Assembly (NCBI GenBank): GCA_017303635.1
Contig: JAFLCG010000004.1
Location: 310,001 to 374,000 of the forward strand
Direction: 5' to 3'
Length of the DNA stretch: 64,000 bases
DNA from: Anaerolineae bacterium
GTDB lineage: Bacteria; Chloroflexota; Anaerolineae; Aggregatilineales; Phototrophicaceae
Below are positions 17,670 to 28,597 of the stretch, piece after piece. The notes beneath the pieces were generated by a model that was not told the origin of the DNA, made no database searches, and saw nothing but the letters and a program-made list of their open reading frames with translations. A program made the translations under genes and the position numbers. Position 1 is the stretch's first letter. The number at the start of each line of letters is the position of its first letter.

Positions 17670-18347
17670 CTACGGCGTTACGTACACGTCTTTCTTGCCC
17701 TTAGCTTTCTCTTCTTGCTGGAAAGTCAGGACTTCGCCCTTATAAATCCAGACTTTGCAGCCCAGACGACCGAAGGTGGTCAGTGCCTCGGCAAAGCCGT
17801 AGTCGATGCTGGCACGCAGCGATGAACGCGGCACGCGGCCTTCGCTGGCCCATTCACGACGGGACATGTCCGAACCGGCCAGACGACCGGTGACTTCGAT
17901 CTTGATGCCCTGCGCGCCCTGGCGCATGGCCTGGCTGATCGCCCGCTTCATGGCACGGCTGTGACCGATACGGCGCTCCAGTTGGTCCACGATATTCTCG
18001 GCGACCAGTTGAGCATCCAGATCCGGCTTTTCGATCTCGGTCACTTCGACCTTGACCTTCTGACCGGCCAGAGTCTCCACCGCCACGCGCAGGTCCTTGA
18101 CCGCATCGCCCTTGCGACCGATCAAAATACCCGGCTTGGCCGTGTGAATGTTGACCATCAGTTGATTCGAGCGTTCGATCTCAATCCGGCTGACACCGGC
18201 CTTGCGCCCCAGCTTCTTGATCAGCCGGCGGATTGCAAAGTCCATATGCAGCTTGTCTTTGAAATCTTTGCCCTCGGCGTACCACCGGGCGTCCCAGTCA
18301 CGGTTGACCTTCAGGCGGAAGCCAACGGGATGAATTTTACGACCCAT
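17670..18347 (-). CDS. rpsC: Small ribosomal subunit protein uS3
   Basis: 225 aa. MGRKIHPVGFRL start, KH domain with GRKGDAVKDLR, and C-terminal KVWIYKGEVL. Part of the mRNA entry tunnel. Starts 2 bp after the rplV stop. Confidence 0.97.
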   Translation of the reverse strand: MGRKIHPVGFRLKVNRDWDARWYAEGKDFKDKLHMDFAIRRLIKKLGRKAGVSRIEIERSNQLMVNIHTAKPGILIGRKGDAVKDLRVAVETLAGQKVKVEVTEIEKPDLDAQLVAENIVDQLERRIGHSRAMKRAISQAMRQGAQGIKIEVTGRLAGSDMSRREWASEGRVPRSSLRASIDYGFAEALTTFGRLGCKVWIYKGEVLTFQQEEKAKGKKDVYVTP

Positions 18348-18349
18348 AA

Positions 18350-18688
18350 TTATTCCTCACGCTCTTTCAGGACGACCCACAGGTGGGATGTGCGCTTCAC
18401 ACGGGGCTTGTAACGGCCACGGGCACCGGCCTTCATGCGCTTCAGGCGCGGGCCATCGCCGGCCATGATCGACGCAACGTACAGGCCAGAGGGGTCAATG
18501 TCGAAGTTGTTCTGAGCGTTGGCAATTGCCGACTTCAGAGTCTTCTGCACCAGTTCAGCGCCTTTTTGGGGCATGTACTGGAGGACCGTCACAGCCTGTT
18601 CAGCGCCCAGACCGCGAACCTTGTCAATGACCAGGCGCAGCTTCTGGGGGGAGATGCTGAGGAACGGGGTGCTGGCTTTGATTTCCAT
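18350..18688 (-). CDS. rplV: Large ribosomal subunit protein uL22
   Basis: 112 aa, with SPQKLRLVIDKVRG and the long beta-hairpin tip region ending RMKAGARGRYKPRVKRTSHL. Lines the exit tunnel and is a macrolide-resistance site in other bacteria. Confidence 0.97.
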   Translation of the reverse strand: MEIKASTPFLSISPQKLRLVIDKVRGLGAEQAVTVLQYMPQKGAELVQKTLKSAIANAQNNFDIDPSGLYVASIMAGDGPRLKRMKAGARGRYKPRVKRTSHLWVVLKEREE

Positions 18689-18697
18689 AGCGCCCTC

Positions 18698-18967
18698 CTA
18701 CTTCTTCTTCTCGACCAGATGGCCGCGGTAGGTGCGGGTAGGCGCGAACTCACCCAGCTTGTGCCCGACCATATTTTCGGTGACGTAGATCGGCACATGC
18801 TGGCGACCGTTATGGACGCCAATGGTGTGACCGACCATTTGCGGGAAGATTGTGCTGGCACGGCTCCAAGTCCGCACCACAACCTTCTTGTTTTCCTGGT
18901 TCAGCTTCTCAATTTTTCTGAGGAGCTTGGGGTCTACAAAAGGCCCCTTCTTCAGTGAACGTGACAT
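18698..18967 (-). CDS. rpsS: Small ribosomal subunit protein uS19
   Basis: 89 aa, with [18 protein letters not shown] and [20 protein letters not shown]. Located in the 30S head near the decoding site. Confidence 0.97.
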   Translation of the reverse strand: MSRSLKKGPFVDPKLLRKIEKLNQENKKVVVRTWSRASTIFPQMVGHTIGVHNGRQHVPIYVTENMVGHKLGEFAPTRTYRGHLVEKKK

Positions 18968-18979
18968 CTTCTCAAGTCC

Positions 18980-19084
18980 TTAGCTATCAGCCTGCAACCT
19001 TCAGCCCTCGCGTTGACTGGCCGGGGGCGGGCGGTGAACCCTACCCCCAGGCTGAACGCTGACGGCTGATCGCTATCAGCTATT
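18980..19084. repeat. Inverted pair of degenerate 7-bp tandem arrays, rpsS-rplB spacer
   Basis: Four heptamers TTAGCTA, TCAGCCT, GCAACCT, TCAGCCC (18980-19007), then, after a GC-rich stretch, five in inverse sense GGCTGAA, CGCTGAC, GGCTGAT, CGCTATC, AGCTATT (19050-19084). The last overlaps the rplB stop. Same repeat type as 13985-14090. Confidence 0.78.
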
Positions 19085-19916
19085 TACGGCCTTTGCTCCG
19101 GCGGCGGACGATGAACTTATCCGTGCGGCGGTTCACACGGGTCTTCTTGCCCATGGCCGGTTTACCCCAGGGGGTCTTCGGGCCGGGCATACCGATGGGC
19201 GAGCGACCTTCACCACCACCATGAGGATGGCTGCCAGGGTCCATCGCGCTACCACGAACGGTCGGGCGGATGCCCATATGACGTTTGCGGCCTGCTTTAC
19301 CCAACACCACGTTGCCATGGTCGGTGTTACCCACCTGACCGAGGGTGGCATTGCAGCTATCGATAATCAACCGCATTTCACCGCTGGGCAGACGAACGGT
19401 GGCATACTTGCCTTCCTTCGCCAGCAACTGAGCGGAAACACCTGCCGAACGCACCAGTTGACCGCCCTTGCCAGGGGTCAGCTCGACGTTGTGGATGGTG
19501 GTACCGACCGGAATATCGCGCAGCGGCATCGAGTCGCCGATACGGGTCTGCGCCAGGTCGCCGTTGGCAACACGATCGCCAACCTTCAAACCGAGTGGGG
19601 CAATGATGTAGCGCTTCTCGCCGTCTTCGTACTGCACCAAAGCAATACGGGCCGAGCGATTCGGATCGTACTCGATGGCCTGCACAAAAGCAGGAACATC
19701 GTACTTATCGCGCTTGAAATCAATGATACGGTAGCGGCGGCGATTACCACCACCCCGATGCCGCACAGTCACCTTACCGGTGTTGTTACGGCCACCCTTT
19801 TTGCGGAGCGCCTCGGTTAGCGACCGTTCAGGCGTCCACTTGGTCAGTTCTTCAAAACTGTGGCCCGTCATTCCCCGGCGGCCTGCCGAGGTGGGCTTGT
19901 AGACTTTTACAGCCAT
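19080..19916 (-). CDS. rplB: Large ribosomal subunit protein uL2
   Basis: 278 aa, with [20 protein letters not shown] and the C-terminal [19 protein letters not shown] loop containing the conserved His of the peptidyl-transferase region. Primary 23S rRNA binder. Confidence 0.98.
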   Translation of the reverse strand: MAVKVYKPTSAGRRGMTGHSFEELTKWTPERSLTEALRKKGGRNNTGKVTVRHRGGGNRRRYRIIDFKRDKYDVPAFVQAIEYDPNRSARIALVQYEDGEKRYIIAPLGLKVGDRVANGDLAQTRIGDSMPLRDIPVGTTIHNVELTPGKGGQLVRSAGVSAQLLAKEGKYATVRLPSGEMRLIIDSCNATLGQVGNTDHGNVVLGKAGRKRHMGIRPTVRGSAMDPGSHPHGGGEGRSPIGMPGPKTPWGKPAMGKKTRVNRRTDKFIVRRRSKGRK

Positions 19917-19931
19917 GCTGATACCCCACCC

Positions 19932-20219
19932 TTACAGGTTGAACAATTCGATCTTGTCGTCTGCCGCGAGGGTGACGATTGCCTTCTTCCACTGCGGAGA
20001 ACGGACGTACCAGTTCTTGCCGCGACGACCGCGCTTGGCGGGCATCACAATGGTGCGGACTTTCAGCACCGCAACATCGAACAGCACTTCCACCGCTTCC
20101 TTAATCTGAATCTTGTTCGCGCCTGAAGCAACTTCAAACACGTACTGGTTCAGATCATCACCCATCAACTGGGCTTTTTCACTGATAATCGGGCGACGGA
20201 CTACATCGTACAGGTTCAT
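19932..20219 (-). CDS. rplW: Large ribosomal subunit protein uL23
   Basis: 95 aa, with RRPIISEKAQLM and the loop ending KRGRRGKNWYVRSPQWKKAIV. Docking site for trigger factor and SRP at the tunnel exit. Abuts rplD with no spacer. Confidence 0.97.
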   Translation of the reverse strand: MNLYDVVRRPIISEKAQLMGDDLNQYVFEVASGANKIQIKEAVEVLFDVAVLKVRTIVMPAKRGRRGKNWYVRSPQWKKAIVTLAADDKIELFNL

Positions 20220-20855
20220 TTACTTACCCTCCGTCCCCCAAATCGACTTGATGACATCCAGGGCGGCCAGCGGGACGATCACGCGGTCGTACTGGAGCAA
20301 GTCGCGCATATTGAGGTAACTGGCGCGCAGGTAGTGCGCGTTGTCCAGGTTCTGGATGCTTTGCTCGACATTGTCATTGCGGTCAGCCAGCAGCACCAGG
20401 GTCTTCACACCCTTGCCCGCCACCGTATCAAGGATGGCGCGCATCGCGCTGGTCTTGGGCACATCAATGCTGATCGAGTCCACGAAGATGAGCTGCTGGT
20501 CGCGGGCCAGCGCGCTAAGGGCGCTGCGAACCGCTGCCTGCCGCATCTTCTTGGGCATTTCCTTGATGAATTTGTGCGGTTGCGGGCCTTTCGGGCGACC
20601 ACCACCGACGAACTGGGTCGCATCACGCGAACCGTGACGCGCGCGCCCGGTACCCTTCTGGCGGTACCACTTGGCTGAAGTACGGTTGACCTCGCCACGG
20701 CGCTTGGTGCTGGCAGAACCGACGCGCAAATGCGCCATCTGCCGCACATAAGCCTGGTGCATCAGGCCGATATTGATCTTGGCTTCAAAAATATCAGCCG
20801 GGAGGTCAATGCTTTTGACCTGACGACCGTTTTGATCGATGACCGGAACGTTCAT
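20220..20855 (-). CDS. rplD: Large ribosomal subunit protein uL4
   Basis: 211 aa, with the internal loop [20 protein letters not shown] and [20 protein letters not shown] that reaches the tunnel, and the usual C-terminal globular part. In many bacteria L4 represses the S10 operon. Confidence 0.97.
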   Translation of the reverse strand: MNVPVIDQNGRQVKSIDLPADIFEAKINIGLMHQAYVRQMAHLRVGSASTKRRGEVNRTSAKWYRQKGTGRARHGSRDATQFVGGGRPKGPQPHKFIKEMPKKMRQAAVRSALSALARDQQLIFVDSISIDVPKTSAMRAILDTVAGKGVKTLVLLADRNDNVEQSIQNLDNAHYLRASYLNMRDLLQYDRVIVPLAALDVIKSIWGTEGK

Positions 20856-20879
20856 GAGTACTTTCTCCTCTCAGTCCGG

Positions 20880-21542
20880 CTACTTGGCCGCGCCCGCAGA
20901 GCGGGTGCGGCGGCGCGTACGCGCCGGCTTGATGAGGACGATCCCGCCGTTGACACCCGGCACAGAGCCGCGCACTGCCAGCAGGTTCTTCTCCGCGTCC
21001 ACCACAACCACTTCCAGGTTTTCCGTGGTAACGCGCTCACTACCCATGTGACCGGGGTATTTGCGACCGGGGATAGTGCGGCCCGGGTAGGTGTTCGCAC
21101 CTGCCGAACCAGGGGCGCGGGTACGGTCAGAAGCACCGTGGGTCTTGGGCTGGCGGTTGAAGTTGTGGCGCTTGATACCACCCGCGAAACCACGACCTTT
21201 GCTGGTGCCGATCACGTCGACACGCTCGCCCTTTTCAAACACATCTGCCTTGATCGCCTGGCCTTCCTGCACATCCACTTCACCGTTGTGAATGCGGAAT
21301 TCGCGCAGGACTCGCAAGGCGGGAAGATTCAACTTTTGCAGGTGGCCCATCTCGCCCTTGCTCACGCGCTGCGGCTTGGTTTCATCAAAGCCGAGCTGAA
21401 TACCGACGTATCCATCGCGATCTGCAGTTTTGATTTGGGTGACGTAGCAGGGACCAGCCTGGATGACGGTCACGGGGATAACATTCCCGTTTTCGTCAAA
21501 AATCTGGGTCATGCCGACCTTTTTACCGATAATGCCCTTCAT
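20880..21542 (-). CDS. rplC: Large ribosomal subunit protein uL3
   Basis: 220 aa, with [19 protein letters not shown] and [17 protein letters not shown]. The C-terminus carries a short Arg-rich addition ([13 protein letters not shown]). Early 23S rRNA binder next to the peptidyl-transferase centre. Confidence 0.98.
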   Translation of the reverse strand: MKGIIGKKVGMTQIFDENGNVIPVTVIQAGPCYVTQIKTADRDGYVGIQLGFDETKPQRVSKGEMGHLQKLNLPALRVLREFRIHNGEVDVQEGQAIKADVFEKGERVDVIGTSKGRGFAGGIKRHNFNRQPKTHGASDRTRAPGSAGANTYPGRTIPGRKYPGHMGSERVTTENLEVVVVDAEKNLLAVRGSVPGVNGGIVLIKPARTRRRTRSAGAAK

Positions 21543-21567
21543 GATGCTTGACCTCGCTCCTCATCCA

Positions 21568-21873
21568 CTACTTGACGACGATATCTACGCCGGCAGGCAG
21601 GTTGAGGCGCATCAGCGCATCAATCGTCTTGCTGTCCGGGTCTAGCACATCAATCAGCCGCTTGTGAGTGCGGATTTCGAAATGCTCTTGCGAGTCTTTG
21701 TCGATGAAGGGGCTGCGGCGCACCGTAAAGCGTTCGATGCGGGTGGGCAGCGGAACCGGGCCAACGACACGGGCGCCGGTACGTTCTGCGGTCTGCACAA
21801 TCTGGCGGACAGACTGATCGAGCACGCGGTGATCGTATGCCTTCAACCAGATGCGGATTTTGTTCTTAACCAT
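21568..21873 (-). CDS. rpsJ: Small ribosomal subunit protein uS10
   Basis: 101 aa, with [20 protein letters not shown] and [19 protein letters not shown]. First gene of the classical S10 set, here 105 bp downstream of tuf. Also functions as NusE in antitermination. Confidence 0.98.
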   Translation of the reverse strand: MVKNKIRIWLKAYDHRVLDQSVRQIVQTAERTGARVVGPVPLPTRIERFTVRRSPFIDKDSQEHFEIRTHKRLIDVLDPDSKTIDALMRLNLPAGVDIVVK

Positions 21874-21912
21874 GCGTTCCTACTCAATTTCCGGTTGTGT
21901 TGCCCAATCAGC

Positions 21913-21947
21913 TTTGTAGGGGCGACCCGGTGGACCGCCCCTACAAA
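21913..21947. repeat. 12-bp-stem hairpin element between rpsJ and tuf
   Basis: Arms TTTGTAGGGGCG and CGCCCCTACAAA with an 11-nt loop. On the transcribed strand no long T-run follows, so it may attenuate or process rather than terminate. Member of the GTAGGG(G/A)C hairpin family. Confidence 0.8.
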
Positions 21948-21978
21948 CAGATGGTTTACAACCACGCCCTGACGAAAG

Positions 21979-23172
21979 CTACTTCAGGATTTCGGTGATG
22001 ACACCCGCGCCGACGGTCAGACCGCCTTCACGGATAGCGAACTTGGAACCCTTCTCCAGAGCGACCGGAGTAATCAGTTCCACTTCCAGGTTGACGTTAT
22101 CGCCAGGCATAACCATTTCCACGCCAGCCGGCAGGGTGATCAGGCCGGTCACATCCATGGTACGGATGTAGAACTGCGGGCGGTAGCCGGGGAAGAAGGC
22201 CTTGTGACGACCACCCTCTTCCTTCTTCAGAACGTACACTTCGCACATGAACTTCTTGTGCGGGGTGATGCTCTTCGGCTTGGCGAGGACCATGCCGCGC
22301 TCAATCTGCTCGCGTTCGATACCGCGCAGGAGGATACCGGCGTTGTCACCAGCGTCCGCCGAGTCCAGTTCCTTATGGAACATTTCGATACCGGTCACGA
22401 CCGACATCATGCTCTCGTCGCGCAGACCGATGATCTCGATTTCCTGACCCTTGGTCAGGCTGCCGCGCTCGACACGACCGGTCACGACGGTACCACGACC
22501 CTTGATCGAGAACACATCTTCCACCGGCATCAGGAACGGCTTGTCCTTGTCACGGGTGGGGGTGGGGATCCAGGCATCAACGGCGTCCATCAGGGCCAGG
22601 ATTGGCGCATATTCAGGCGCATTGACATCCGTGCTGGCCGAGTCATTGGCCTTAACAGCCGAGCCACGAACAATCGGGGTCTCTTCGCTGAAGCCGTAGC
22701 TGGCGAGCAGTTCGTGCAGTTCCAGTTCGACCAGTTCCAGCAGTTCAGGATCGTCCATCTGGTCGATCTTGTTCAGGAACACGACCATCGCCGGCACTTC
22801 GACCTGGCGGGCCAGGAGAACGTGCTCGCGGGTCTGCGGCATCGGGCCGTCTGGCGCGCTGACGACCAGGATTGCGCCGTCCATCTGGGCGGCACCGGTG
22901 ATCATGTTCTTGATGTAGTCACGGTGACCGGGGCAGTCCACATGAGCGTAGTGGCGCACATCGGTTTCGTACTCAACGTGACGGATGTTGATGGTGATAC
23001 CACGCGCTTTTTCTTCCGGCGCGTTATCGATGTCATCGTACTTCATGCGCTCGGCCTTACCCTTCAGCGCCAGCACCTTGGTGATAGCAGCGGTGAGGGT
23101 GGTCTTGCCATGATCGACGTGACCGATGGTACCAATGTTGACGTGGGGCTTGCTACGTTCAAACTTAGTCAT
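21979..23172 (-). CDS. tuf: Elongation factor Tu
   Basis: 397 aa. G1 [10 protein letters not shown]3 [10 protein letters not shown]4 NKID and the three EF-Tu domains with the conserved [11 protein letters not shown] segment. Delivers aminoacyl-tRNA to the ribosome. Lies between fusA and rpsJ, joining the str and S10 gene sets. Confidence 0.98.
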   Translation of the reverse strand: MTKFERSKPHVNIGTIGHVDHGKTTLTAAITKVLALKGKAERMKYDDIDNAPEEKARGITINIRHVEYETDVRHYAHVDCPGHRDYIKNMITGAAQMDGAILVVSAPDGPMPQTREHVLLARQVEVPAMVVFLNKIDQMDDPELLELVELELHELLASYGFSEETPIVRGSAVKANDSASTDVNAPEYAPILALMDAVDAWIPTPTRDKDKPFLMPVEDVFSIKGRGTVVTGRVERGSLTKGQEIEIIGLRDESMMSVVTGIEMFHKELDSADAGDNAGILLRGIEREQIERGMVLAKPKSITPHKKFMCEVYVLKKEEGGRHKAFFPGYRPQFYIRTMDVTGLITLPAGVEMVMPGDNVNLEVELITPVALEKGSKFAIREGGLTVGAGVITEILK

Positions 23173-23220
23173 GTTGTACTCTGTCCTTTTCCTACAGCCT
23201 CTCAGATAACTGACAATCTG

Positions 23221-23304
23221 CGTGGGTGAGGTTGCTCACCTTCATTCCCACGTCGGGCTTACCGATAGTTAGTCGGGCGCGCCGCGTTGAGGCAGGCGCG
23301 CCCG
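23221..23304. repeat. Two GC-rich hairpins between tuf and fusA
   Basis: A nested hairpin (CGTGGG...CCCACG, 23221-23252, with GGTGAG/CTCACC inside) and a perfect 10-bp stem CGGGCGCGCC / GGCGCGCCCG (23274-23304). No T-run. Possible mRNA processing or attenuation site between the two factor genes. Confidence 0.7.
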
Positions 23305-23315
23305 CATCTCACAAG

Positions 23316-25427
23316 TTACCGCCCGCCCTTGATGACTTCATCAGCGATATGGGCGGGGGCCTGGGTATAGCGCTCAAATTCCATCGTGAAGCTGCCACGA
23401 CCCTGCGTCATGTTACGCAGTTCCGTCGCATAACCGAACATCTCACCCAGCGGCACCGAAGCCCGCACACCGGTCGAGCCACCACCACGCGGTTCCATAC
23501 CGGCGATGATGCCGCGCCGCGAGGAGATGTCACCGACGATGGTGCCGGTGAATTCATCCGGAACCACCACTTCGACTTTCATCGAGGGTTCCAGAATGAC
23601 CGGCCCGGCCTTCTGCACGCCTTCCTTCAGGCACATCGACCCGGCGACCTTGAAGGCCATTTCCGAGGAGTCGACGTCATGGGAAGCGCCGTCCACCAGG
23701 CTGACCTTGATACCCACCACGGGGTACCCGGCCATGACACCGCCCGACATAGCATCCTTCGCACCGTTGAAGGACGGCTTGATGAATTCCTTCGGGATGG
23801 TACCGCCACGAATGGCATCGACGAACAGCGAGTCTTCGCCAGGCTTCAACTGAGTGCGATCTTCCTCACTCAGCGGTTCGAACTCCATAACCACCCGGGC
23901 ATACTGACCGGAACCGCCGGTCTGCCGCTTGAAAGTGGTGTCGATACGAGTCGGGCGGGTGATGGTTTCACGATAGGCCACCCGTGGGCGACCGACGTTA
24001 GCCTGCACACCGAACTCGCGCATCATGCGGTCCACCAGAATTTCCAGGTGGAGTTCGCCCATACCCTTGATCTTGGTCTGACCGAGCTTGTCGTCGACTT
24101 CGATCTTGAAGGTCGGATCTTCTTCCGCCAGGCGGCGCAGCGCCACGCCCATCTTGTCCTGATCCTGCTTCGAGTTTGGCTCGATGCTCAACTCGATAAC
24201 CGGTTCGGGGAAGCTGATCTTCTCTAGGGTGATCGGGTTGTTCGGATCGCACAGCGTGTCCCCGGTGAAGGTTTCCTTCAGGCCGAGGATGGCGGCGATG
24301 TCACCAGCCTGTACTTCTTCCACATCTTCACGCTTATCCGCGAACATGCGGACGATACGGCCGATGCGTTCGCGCTCGCCCTTGCTGCTGTTGAGCATCA
24401 TCGTACCGGCCTTGACCACGCCCGAATAGACGCGGAAGAAGGCCAACCGACCCACAAAGGGATCAGTGATGATCTTGAAGACCAGGGCCGCGGTCGGTTC
24501 GCTGTTCTTCGCCTCACGGACCAGTTCCTCATCAGTCTTGGGATGAGTTCCCTTGACCGCGGGAATATCCAGCGGGGAAGGCAGCAGGTCGATCACACGG
24601 TCGAGGACGACTTGCACGCCCTTATTCTTCAACGCGGAACCGCACAGCACCGGATGGATCTTCCCGGCGATGGTAGCGGCGCGCATGGCACCCAGCAGTT
24701 CATCATTGTTGATCGGTTCGCCGCCCAGGTACTTCTCCATCAGGAAGTCGTCATTTTCGACAACCTTCTCGATCATGAACTGGCGGCGGGTTTCCGCTTC
24801 TTCACGATAGGCTTCCGGGATCGGGTGACGCTTGATGTCATTGCCCATGTCACCTTCAAAGGTGATGAACTCCATGGTGATGACATCGATGATGCCCGCG
24901 AAGTCCGCACCTTCACCGTGTGGCATCTGGATCGGCACCGGGTTGCCCGCCACGCGCTCGATGATCATGTCGACGCAGCGTTGGAAGTTGGCACCCGTCC
25001 GGTCCATCTTGTTGACGAAGCAGATGCGCGGCACGCTGTAGTTATTGGCCTGACGCCAGACCGTTTCGGACTGCGGTTCGACACCGGCGACAGCATCGAA
25101 CACCACCACACCACCATCCAGCACACGCAGCGAACGCTGCACTTCAGCCGTGAAGTCGACGTGTCCGGGGGTGTCGATGACGTTGACCTGATGCCCCTTC
25201 CATGAAGCGGTGATGGCGGCGGCAGTAATAGTGATACCGCGTTCGCGTTCCTGCTCCATGTAGTCGGTGGTCGCAGAACCATCATGCACTTCACCGATTT
25301 TGTGCACCATGCCGGTGTAATACAGCACGCGCTCGGTGGTGGTGGTCTTGCCGGCATCGATATGAGCGATGATACCGATATTGCGGACCTTATTGAGGTC
25401 GAGAACCTTGTTTGCTTCTTTAGCCAT
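23316..25427 (-). CDS. fusA: Elongation factor G
   Basis: 703 aa. G1 [20 protein letters not shown]3 DTPGHVDF, G4 [10 protein letters not shown], then the translocase domains with [12 protein letters not shown]. Catalyses ribosomal translocation. Confidence 0.98.
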   Translation of the reverse strand: MAKEANKVLDLNKVRNIGIIAHIDAGKTTTTERVLYYTGMVHKIGEVHDGSATTDYMEQERERGITITAAAITASWKGHQVNVIDTPGHVDFTAEVQRSLRVLDGGVVVFDAVAGVEPQSETVWRQANNYSVPRICFVNKMDRTGANFQRCVDMIIERVAGNPVPIQMPHGEGADFAGIIDVITMEFITFEGDMGNDIKRHPIPEAYREEAETRRQFMIEKVVENDDFLMEKYLGGEPINNDELLGAMRAATIAGKIHPVLCGSALKNKGVQVVLDRVIDLLPSPLDIPAVKGTHPKTDEELVREAKNSEPTAALVFKIITDPFVGRLAFFRVYSGVVKAGTMMLNSSKGERERIGRIVRMFADKREDVEEVQAGDIAAILGLKETFTGDTLCDPNNPITLEKISFPEPVIELSIEPNSKQDQDKMGVALRRLAEEDPTFKIEVDDKLGQTKIKGMGELHLEILVDRMMREFGVQANVGRPRVAYRETITRPTRIDTTFKRQTGGSGQYARVVMEFEPLSEEDRTQLKPGEDSLFVDAIRGGTIPKEFIKPSFNGAKDAMSGGVMAGYPVVGIKVSLVDGASHDVDSSEMAFKVAGSMCLKEGVQKAGPVILEPSMKVEVVVPDEFTGTIVGDISSRRGIIAGMEPRGGGSTGVRASVPLGEMFGYATELRNMTQGRGSFTMEFERYTQAPAHIADEVIKGGR

Positions 25428-25591
25428 TATCTTGCCTTGCCTCCAGAGCAGTCAGTCGTTGCACCTTCTGCCAGCCCTGTCAGCTTCTCCAGTCTATGCG
25501 TTTTGCTTCAATAGGGGTACAGCGTACTGCGCCCGTCTCCACCGCAAGAGGCACACGGCAGTGCACCTCTTGCGGACGATTGCGTCTGTAT
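25428..25591. other. fusA-rpsG spacer with hairpin
   Basis: 164-bp intercistronic region. Arms CCGCAAGAGG (25542-25551) and CCTCTTGCGG (25566-25575) form a 10-bp stem. It has no poly-T and is probably an mRNA structure. Confidence 0.6.
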
Positions 25592-26059
25592 TTACCGGAA
25601 GTGAGCGAAGGCGCGGTTGGCCTCGGCCATCTTGTGCGTGTCTTCCTTCTTCTTCACTGCAGCGCCCTGTCCATTGAAGGCATCCATCAGTTCCGAAGCC
25701 AGCTTCTCGCCCAGATTCTTGCCACCGCGTTTGCGGGTGCTTTCCAAAATCCAGCGCATCGCCAGGCTCAGGCTGCGGATGTAGGGCACTTCGGTCGGCA
25801 CCTGATAGGTGGAACCGCCGACACGCATCGGCTTGACTTCCACCGCCGGGGCGACGTTCCGCAGGGCCGCTTCCATCACTTCGATGGGATCGCGCTTGAG
25901 GCGATCACCCACGATGTCCAGCGCATCATACATGGCGCCCAGCGCAATCGAGCGCTTGCCGCCACGCATCATGCGGTTGACGATCATGGTCACATGAACG
26001 CTGTTGTACTTCTTATCCGGCGGCGCTTGCCGCTTCGGGGGGCTCTTACGACGAGACAT
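25592..26059 (-). CDS. rpsG: Small ribosomal subunit protein uS7
   Basis: 155 aa, with MSRRKSPPKRQ and YQVPTEVPYIRSLSLAMRWI. Nucleates the 30S head; S7 is the usual autoregulator of str operons. Confidence 0.98.
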   Translation of the reverse strand: MSRRKSPPKRQAPPDKKYNSVHVTMIVNRMMRGGKRSIALGAMYDALDIVGDRLKRDPIEVMEAALRNVAPAVEVKPMRVGGSTYQVPTEVPYIRSLSLAMRWILESTRKRGGKNLGEKLASELMDAFNGQGAAVKKKEDTHKMAEANRAFAHFR

Positions 26060-26081
26060 AACCTATATCCTTCGCTCTGCT

Positions 26082-26531
26082 CTACTTCTTCTTACCGGTT
26101 GCGGCTTCCTGACCCGGCTTCGGACGCTTGGCCCCGTATTTGCTGCGGGACTGCTGGCGGTTCTTAACACCATCGGTGTCCAGGGTGCCGCGCACGATGT
26201 GGTAACGCACACCGGGGAGGTCCTTCACACGGCCACCACGCACCAGCACCACGCTGTGTTCCTGGAGGCTGTGGCCTTCGCCGGGAATATACGCCGTCAC
26301 TTCGATCCCGTTCGAAAGGCGCACACGGGCGACTTTCCGCAGGGCCGAGTTCGGTTTCTTCGGGGTCATGGTCTTGACCACCGTGCAGACTCCGCGTTTC
26401 TGCGGGCTGCCACCGGCACGGCGCGTGCGCTTCTGATCGAAAGTATTCAGCGTGAATTGCAGGGCCGGGGCCTTGCTTTTGCTGTGACGGGGCTTCCGCC
26501 CCTTCCGCACCAGTTGATTGATCGTTGGCAT
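26082..26531 (-). CDS. rpsL: Small ribosomal subunit protein uS12
   Basis: 149 aa, longer than the usual 124-137. Core motifs are intact ([37 protein letters not shown]). About 15 extra residues ([14 protein letters not shown] region) precede SPQKRGVC, and the C-terminus has a short basic tail. Decoding-centre protein; first gene of the str cluster. Confidence 0.98.
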   Translation of the reverse strand: MPTINQLVRKGRKPRHSKSKAPALQFTLNTFDQKRTRRAGGSPQKRGVCTVVKTMTPKKPNSALRKVARVRLSNGIEVTAYIPGEGHSLQEHSVVLVRGGRVKDLPGVRYHIVRGTLDTDGVKNRQQSRSKYGAKRPKPGQEAATGKKK

Positions 26532-27003
26532 AAACGGCTCCAGATAATCCGCTTTCGGGCAAACAAACGGGCGTACCCGTTTACACGCAGAACGCCCGTC
26601 GATCCGTCTTCACAACCTGCGAGCACTTCCGGTATCCGGACGCTTTCGAAGGCATTCATTCGGTTCGGCGCGCCATTGCCTCTATTTATATGGAGAGGGT
26701 GTGGCCGGTAATGTTGCTGCTGTTCAATTTGCCTGACAGCGAATCATAGTAGCAGAGGGGTGTATGACGGTCAAGGGGCGAGTGAACTACAATCAGGGCC
26801 TACGCATGAACGTTTATTACAGAGCCAAAGCTGACATATGAACATAGCTTTGAACTTCATTGAACCATTGACACCCAAGTCTGAGACCTATGCTTAAGCA
26901 GTGATCGGGTATCTATGGTTCATAATGGCCTTATGCAATTCTGCTCTGGTTAGAATTTTGTTTCATGCGTCGGCCCTGGAACTACAATCTCGATTGAGCT
27001 ACT
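26532..27003. promoter_or_regulatory. Leader and upstream region of the ribosomal operon
   Basis: 472 bp without a gene. The rpsL leader holds a 7-bp-stem hairpin AAACGGG-CGTA-CCCGTTT (26565-26582). The promoter must lie here on the minus strand; a TATAAA (26690-26685) is a possible -10 but lacks a well-spaced -35. The part toward 27000 is AT-rich and shows nothing else. Confidence 0.5.
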
Positions 27004-28473
27004 CTAATCTAATACATACGGCCAATATACAACACAATAATCATCAGCAATTTCATCCTCAGAGACACCGGGGCACTCTGTCGTTCCTATTGTTATAGGC
27101 TTAACTCTGCGATTTGTTGGATCATACCAAAATACATCATTCCCTGGAATTGGCACCCCATTAATCATAATCAGGGGATACCGATAGCGATTGCGAGTAC
27201 ATATTTCAGGCCATCCATAGTCATCCGTCAAATTTGTCTCTTCCCGTTCAACTTGAGCTATTTGGATGCACGACCCAGCTTCAACCCATCCGCTCTGTGA
27301 GATTTGTAGCACCTCGTCGGAAAGGTATTCGGACAGTGGGAAAGCGACTTTTCCACCGTCAGGTTTATCTACTTCAAATTGCAAGGATTCCAACAATATA
27401 CTATTCTTTGGTACAAAAATAGTTAACGAACTAGCTGTTCGGAAAACGAGTATTTCACTCGTATTGGATGAATTAGCTTCACCTATATCTGTAGTTGAAG
27501 TAGCAACGGGACTAGGGACAGGTGTATCAGGTGTAACGTTCATAAGCAGACTGGCTGAGAATACTGGAAAAAGAGGTTCAGTCATTTCTGCCATTTCAAA
27601 GTCTATCCGGCGGAGTACTTGTCGTGGATCCAAAACATCATCGTAGCAAGCGTTAGCAATTCCTCTTAGCTGGGTATCTAGTTCCGCAATCTCACTTGGA
27701 TTAGCACCAATACTAAATGCACAAACCAATGTCTGTATTCCATATAAACCGTATATTTCCTTTAGTTCGTCGGCTAATGACTGAACAGTGCCACATGGCC
27801 CTTGATCCAGTGAACCAAGTAGCATTATTACCATTCGGATATCTGCACTAATCTCACTAATCTCAGCTACTGCCTCGGCAAGGCTCGGACGGTATACTGT
27901 AAATCCACGTAGGAGTGCTTTATAAGGTAGCAGGGCATTGACAAAATTCTGTGATGAAATGCCGGTTCCACTCAATAGCATTCGAGAGTTACTATTTCCA
28001 CAATCTCCACCTTGTGAGATTCGTAGACCACGCCAGTTCTGGGGTTGATTTAACGAACTTCGACCAGTCAAGTTTTCCAATGCGGCCAAAGCAATATCAA
28101 AACGAGTTACATCAGTGTAGACTTTTTGGGTCATCGCGCCGGAAGTATCCACGACGAACATCATGGCAACAGTCGGCTTCGGTGCGGGGCTGGTCTGCCA
28201 GAGGAGCAGTAACTCAATGCCTAGTCCCAGCATCAGCACTGCCGCCAGAATCGGATTGGCGACCCGCACCTTACGTTGTTCTAGCAAGGGTAGAACCTGC
28301 AAGTAACCGAGTGCTGCGGTCACTAGCCCCACCACTCCCCCTGCAATCCACGCCACCGGATTGGTGCGGTCGGTAGCCAGCAGCGTCAACACGAACACGT
28401 TGGCGAACAGCAGCAGTGTCACCAGCAAAGTGAGTCGGATTGCGGCGGTGCGTTTTGATCGTGTTGGCGGCAT
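27004..28473 (-). CDS. Membrane-anchored VWA-domain protein
   Basis: 489 aa. Three hydrophobic segments in the first 90 residues, then an extracytoplasmic von Willebrand A-like domain starting at MMFVVDTSGAMT. The metal site is close to DxSxS but has Ala for the last Ser (DTSGA). A Thr/Ser/Pro linker (TPDTPVPSPVATSTTD) leads to a C-terminal domain with several cysteines. The 3' two thirds are AT-richer than neighbouring genes. Probably adhesion or complex assembly at the cell surface; no operon partner. Function not known. Confidence 0.8.
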   Translation of the reverse strand: MPPTRSKRTAAIRLTLLVTLLLFANVFVLTLLATDRTNPVAWIAGGVVGLVTAALGYLQVLPLLEQRKVRVANPILAAVLMLGLGIELLLLWQTSPAPKPTVAMMFVVDTSGAMTQKVYTDVTRFDIALAALENLTGRSSLNQPQNWRGLRISQGGDCGNSNSRMLLSGTGISSQNFVNALLPYKALLRGFTVYRPSLAEAVAEISEISADIRMVIMLLGSLDQGPCGTVQSLADELKEIYGLYGIQTLVCAFSIGANPSEIAELDTQLRGIANACYDDVLDPRQVLRRIDFEMAEMTEPLFPVFSASLLMNVTPDTPVPSPVATSTTDIGEANSSNTSEILVFRTASSLTIFVPKNSILLESLQFEVDKPDGGKVAFPLSEYLSDEVLQISQSGWVEAGSCIQIAQVEREETNLTDDYGWPEICTRNRYRYPLIMINGVPIPGNDVFWYDPTNRRVKPITIGTTECPGVSEDEIADDYCVVYWPYVLD

Positions 28474-28597
28474 AAGGGTTAATGGATCAGTGCGAACGGG
28501 AACCCAACCATTGCAAGCAAGTGTAACCTGAATCTATTCACCCGGCGAAAGAGTCGCACAGCATATCTGCCGCACCGACAACGACTGACAACCGCAA

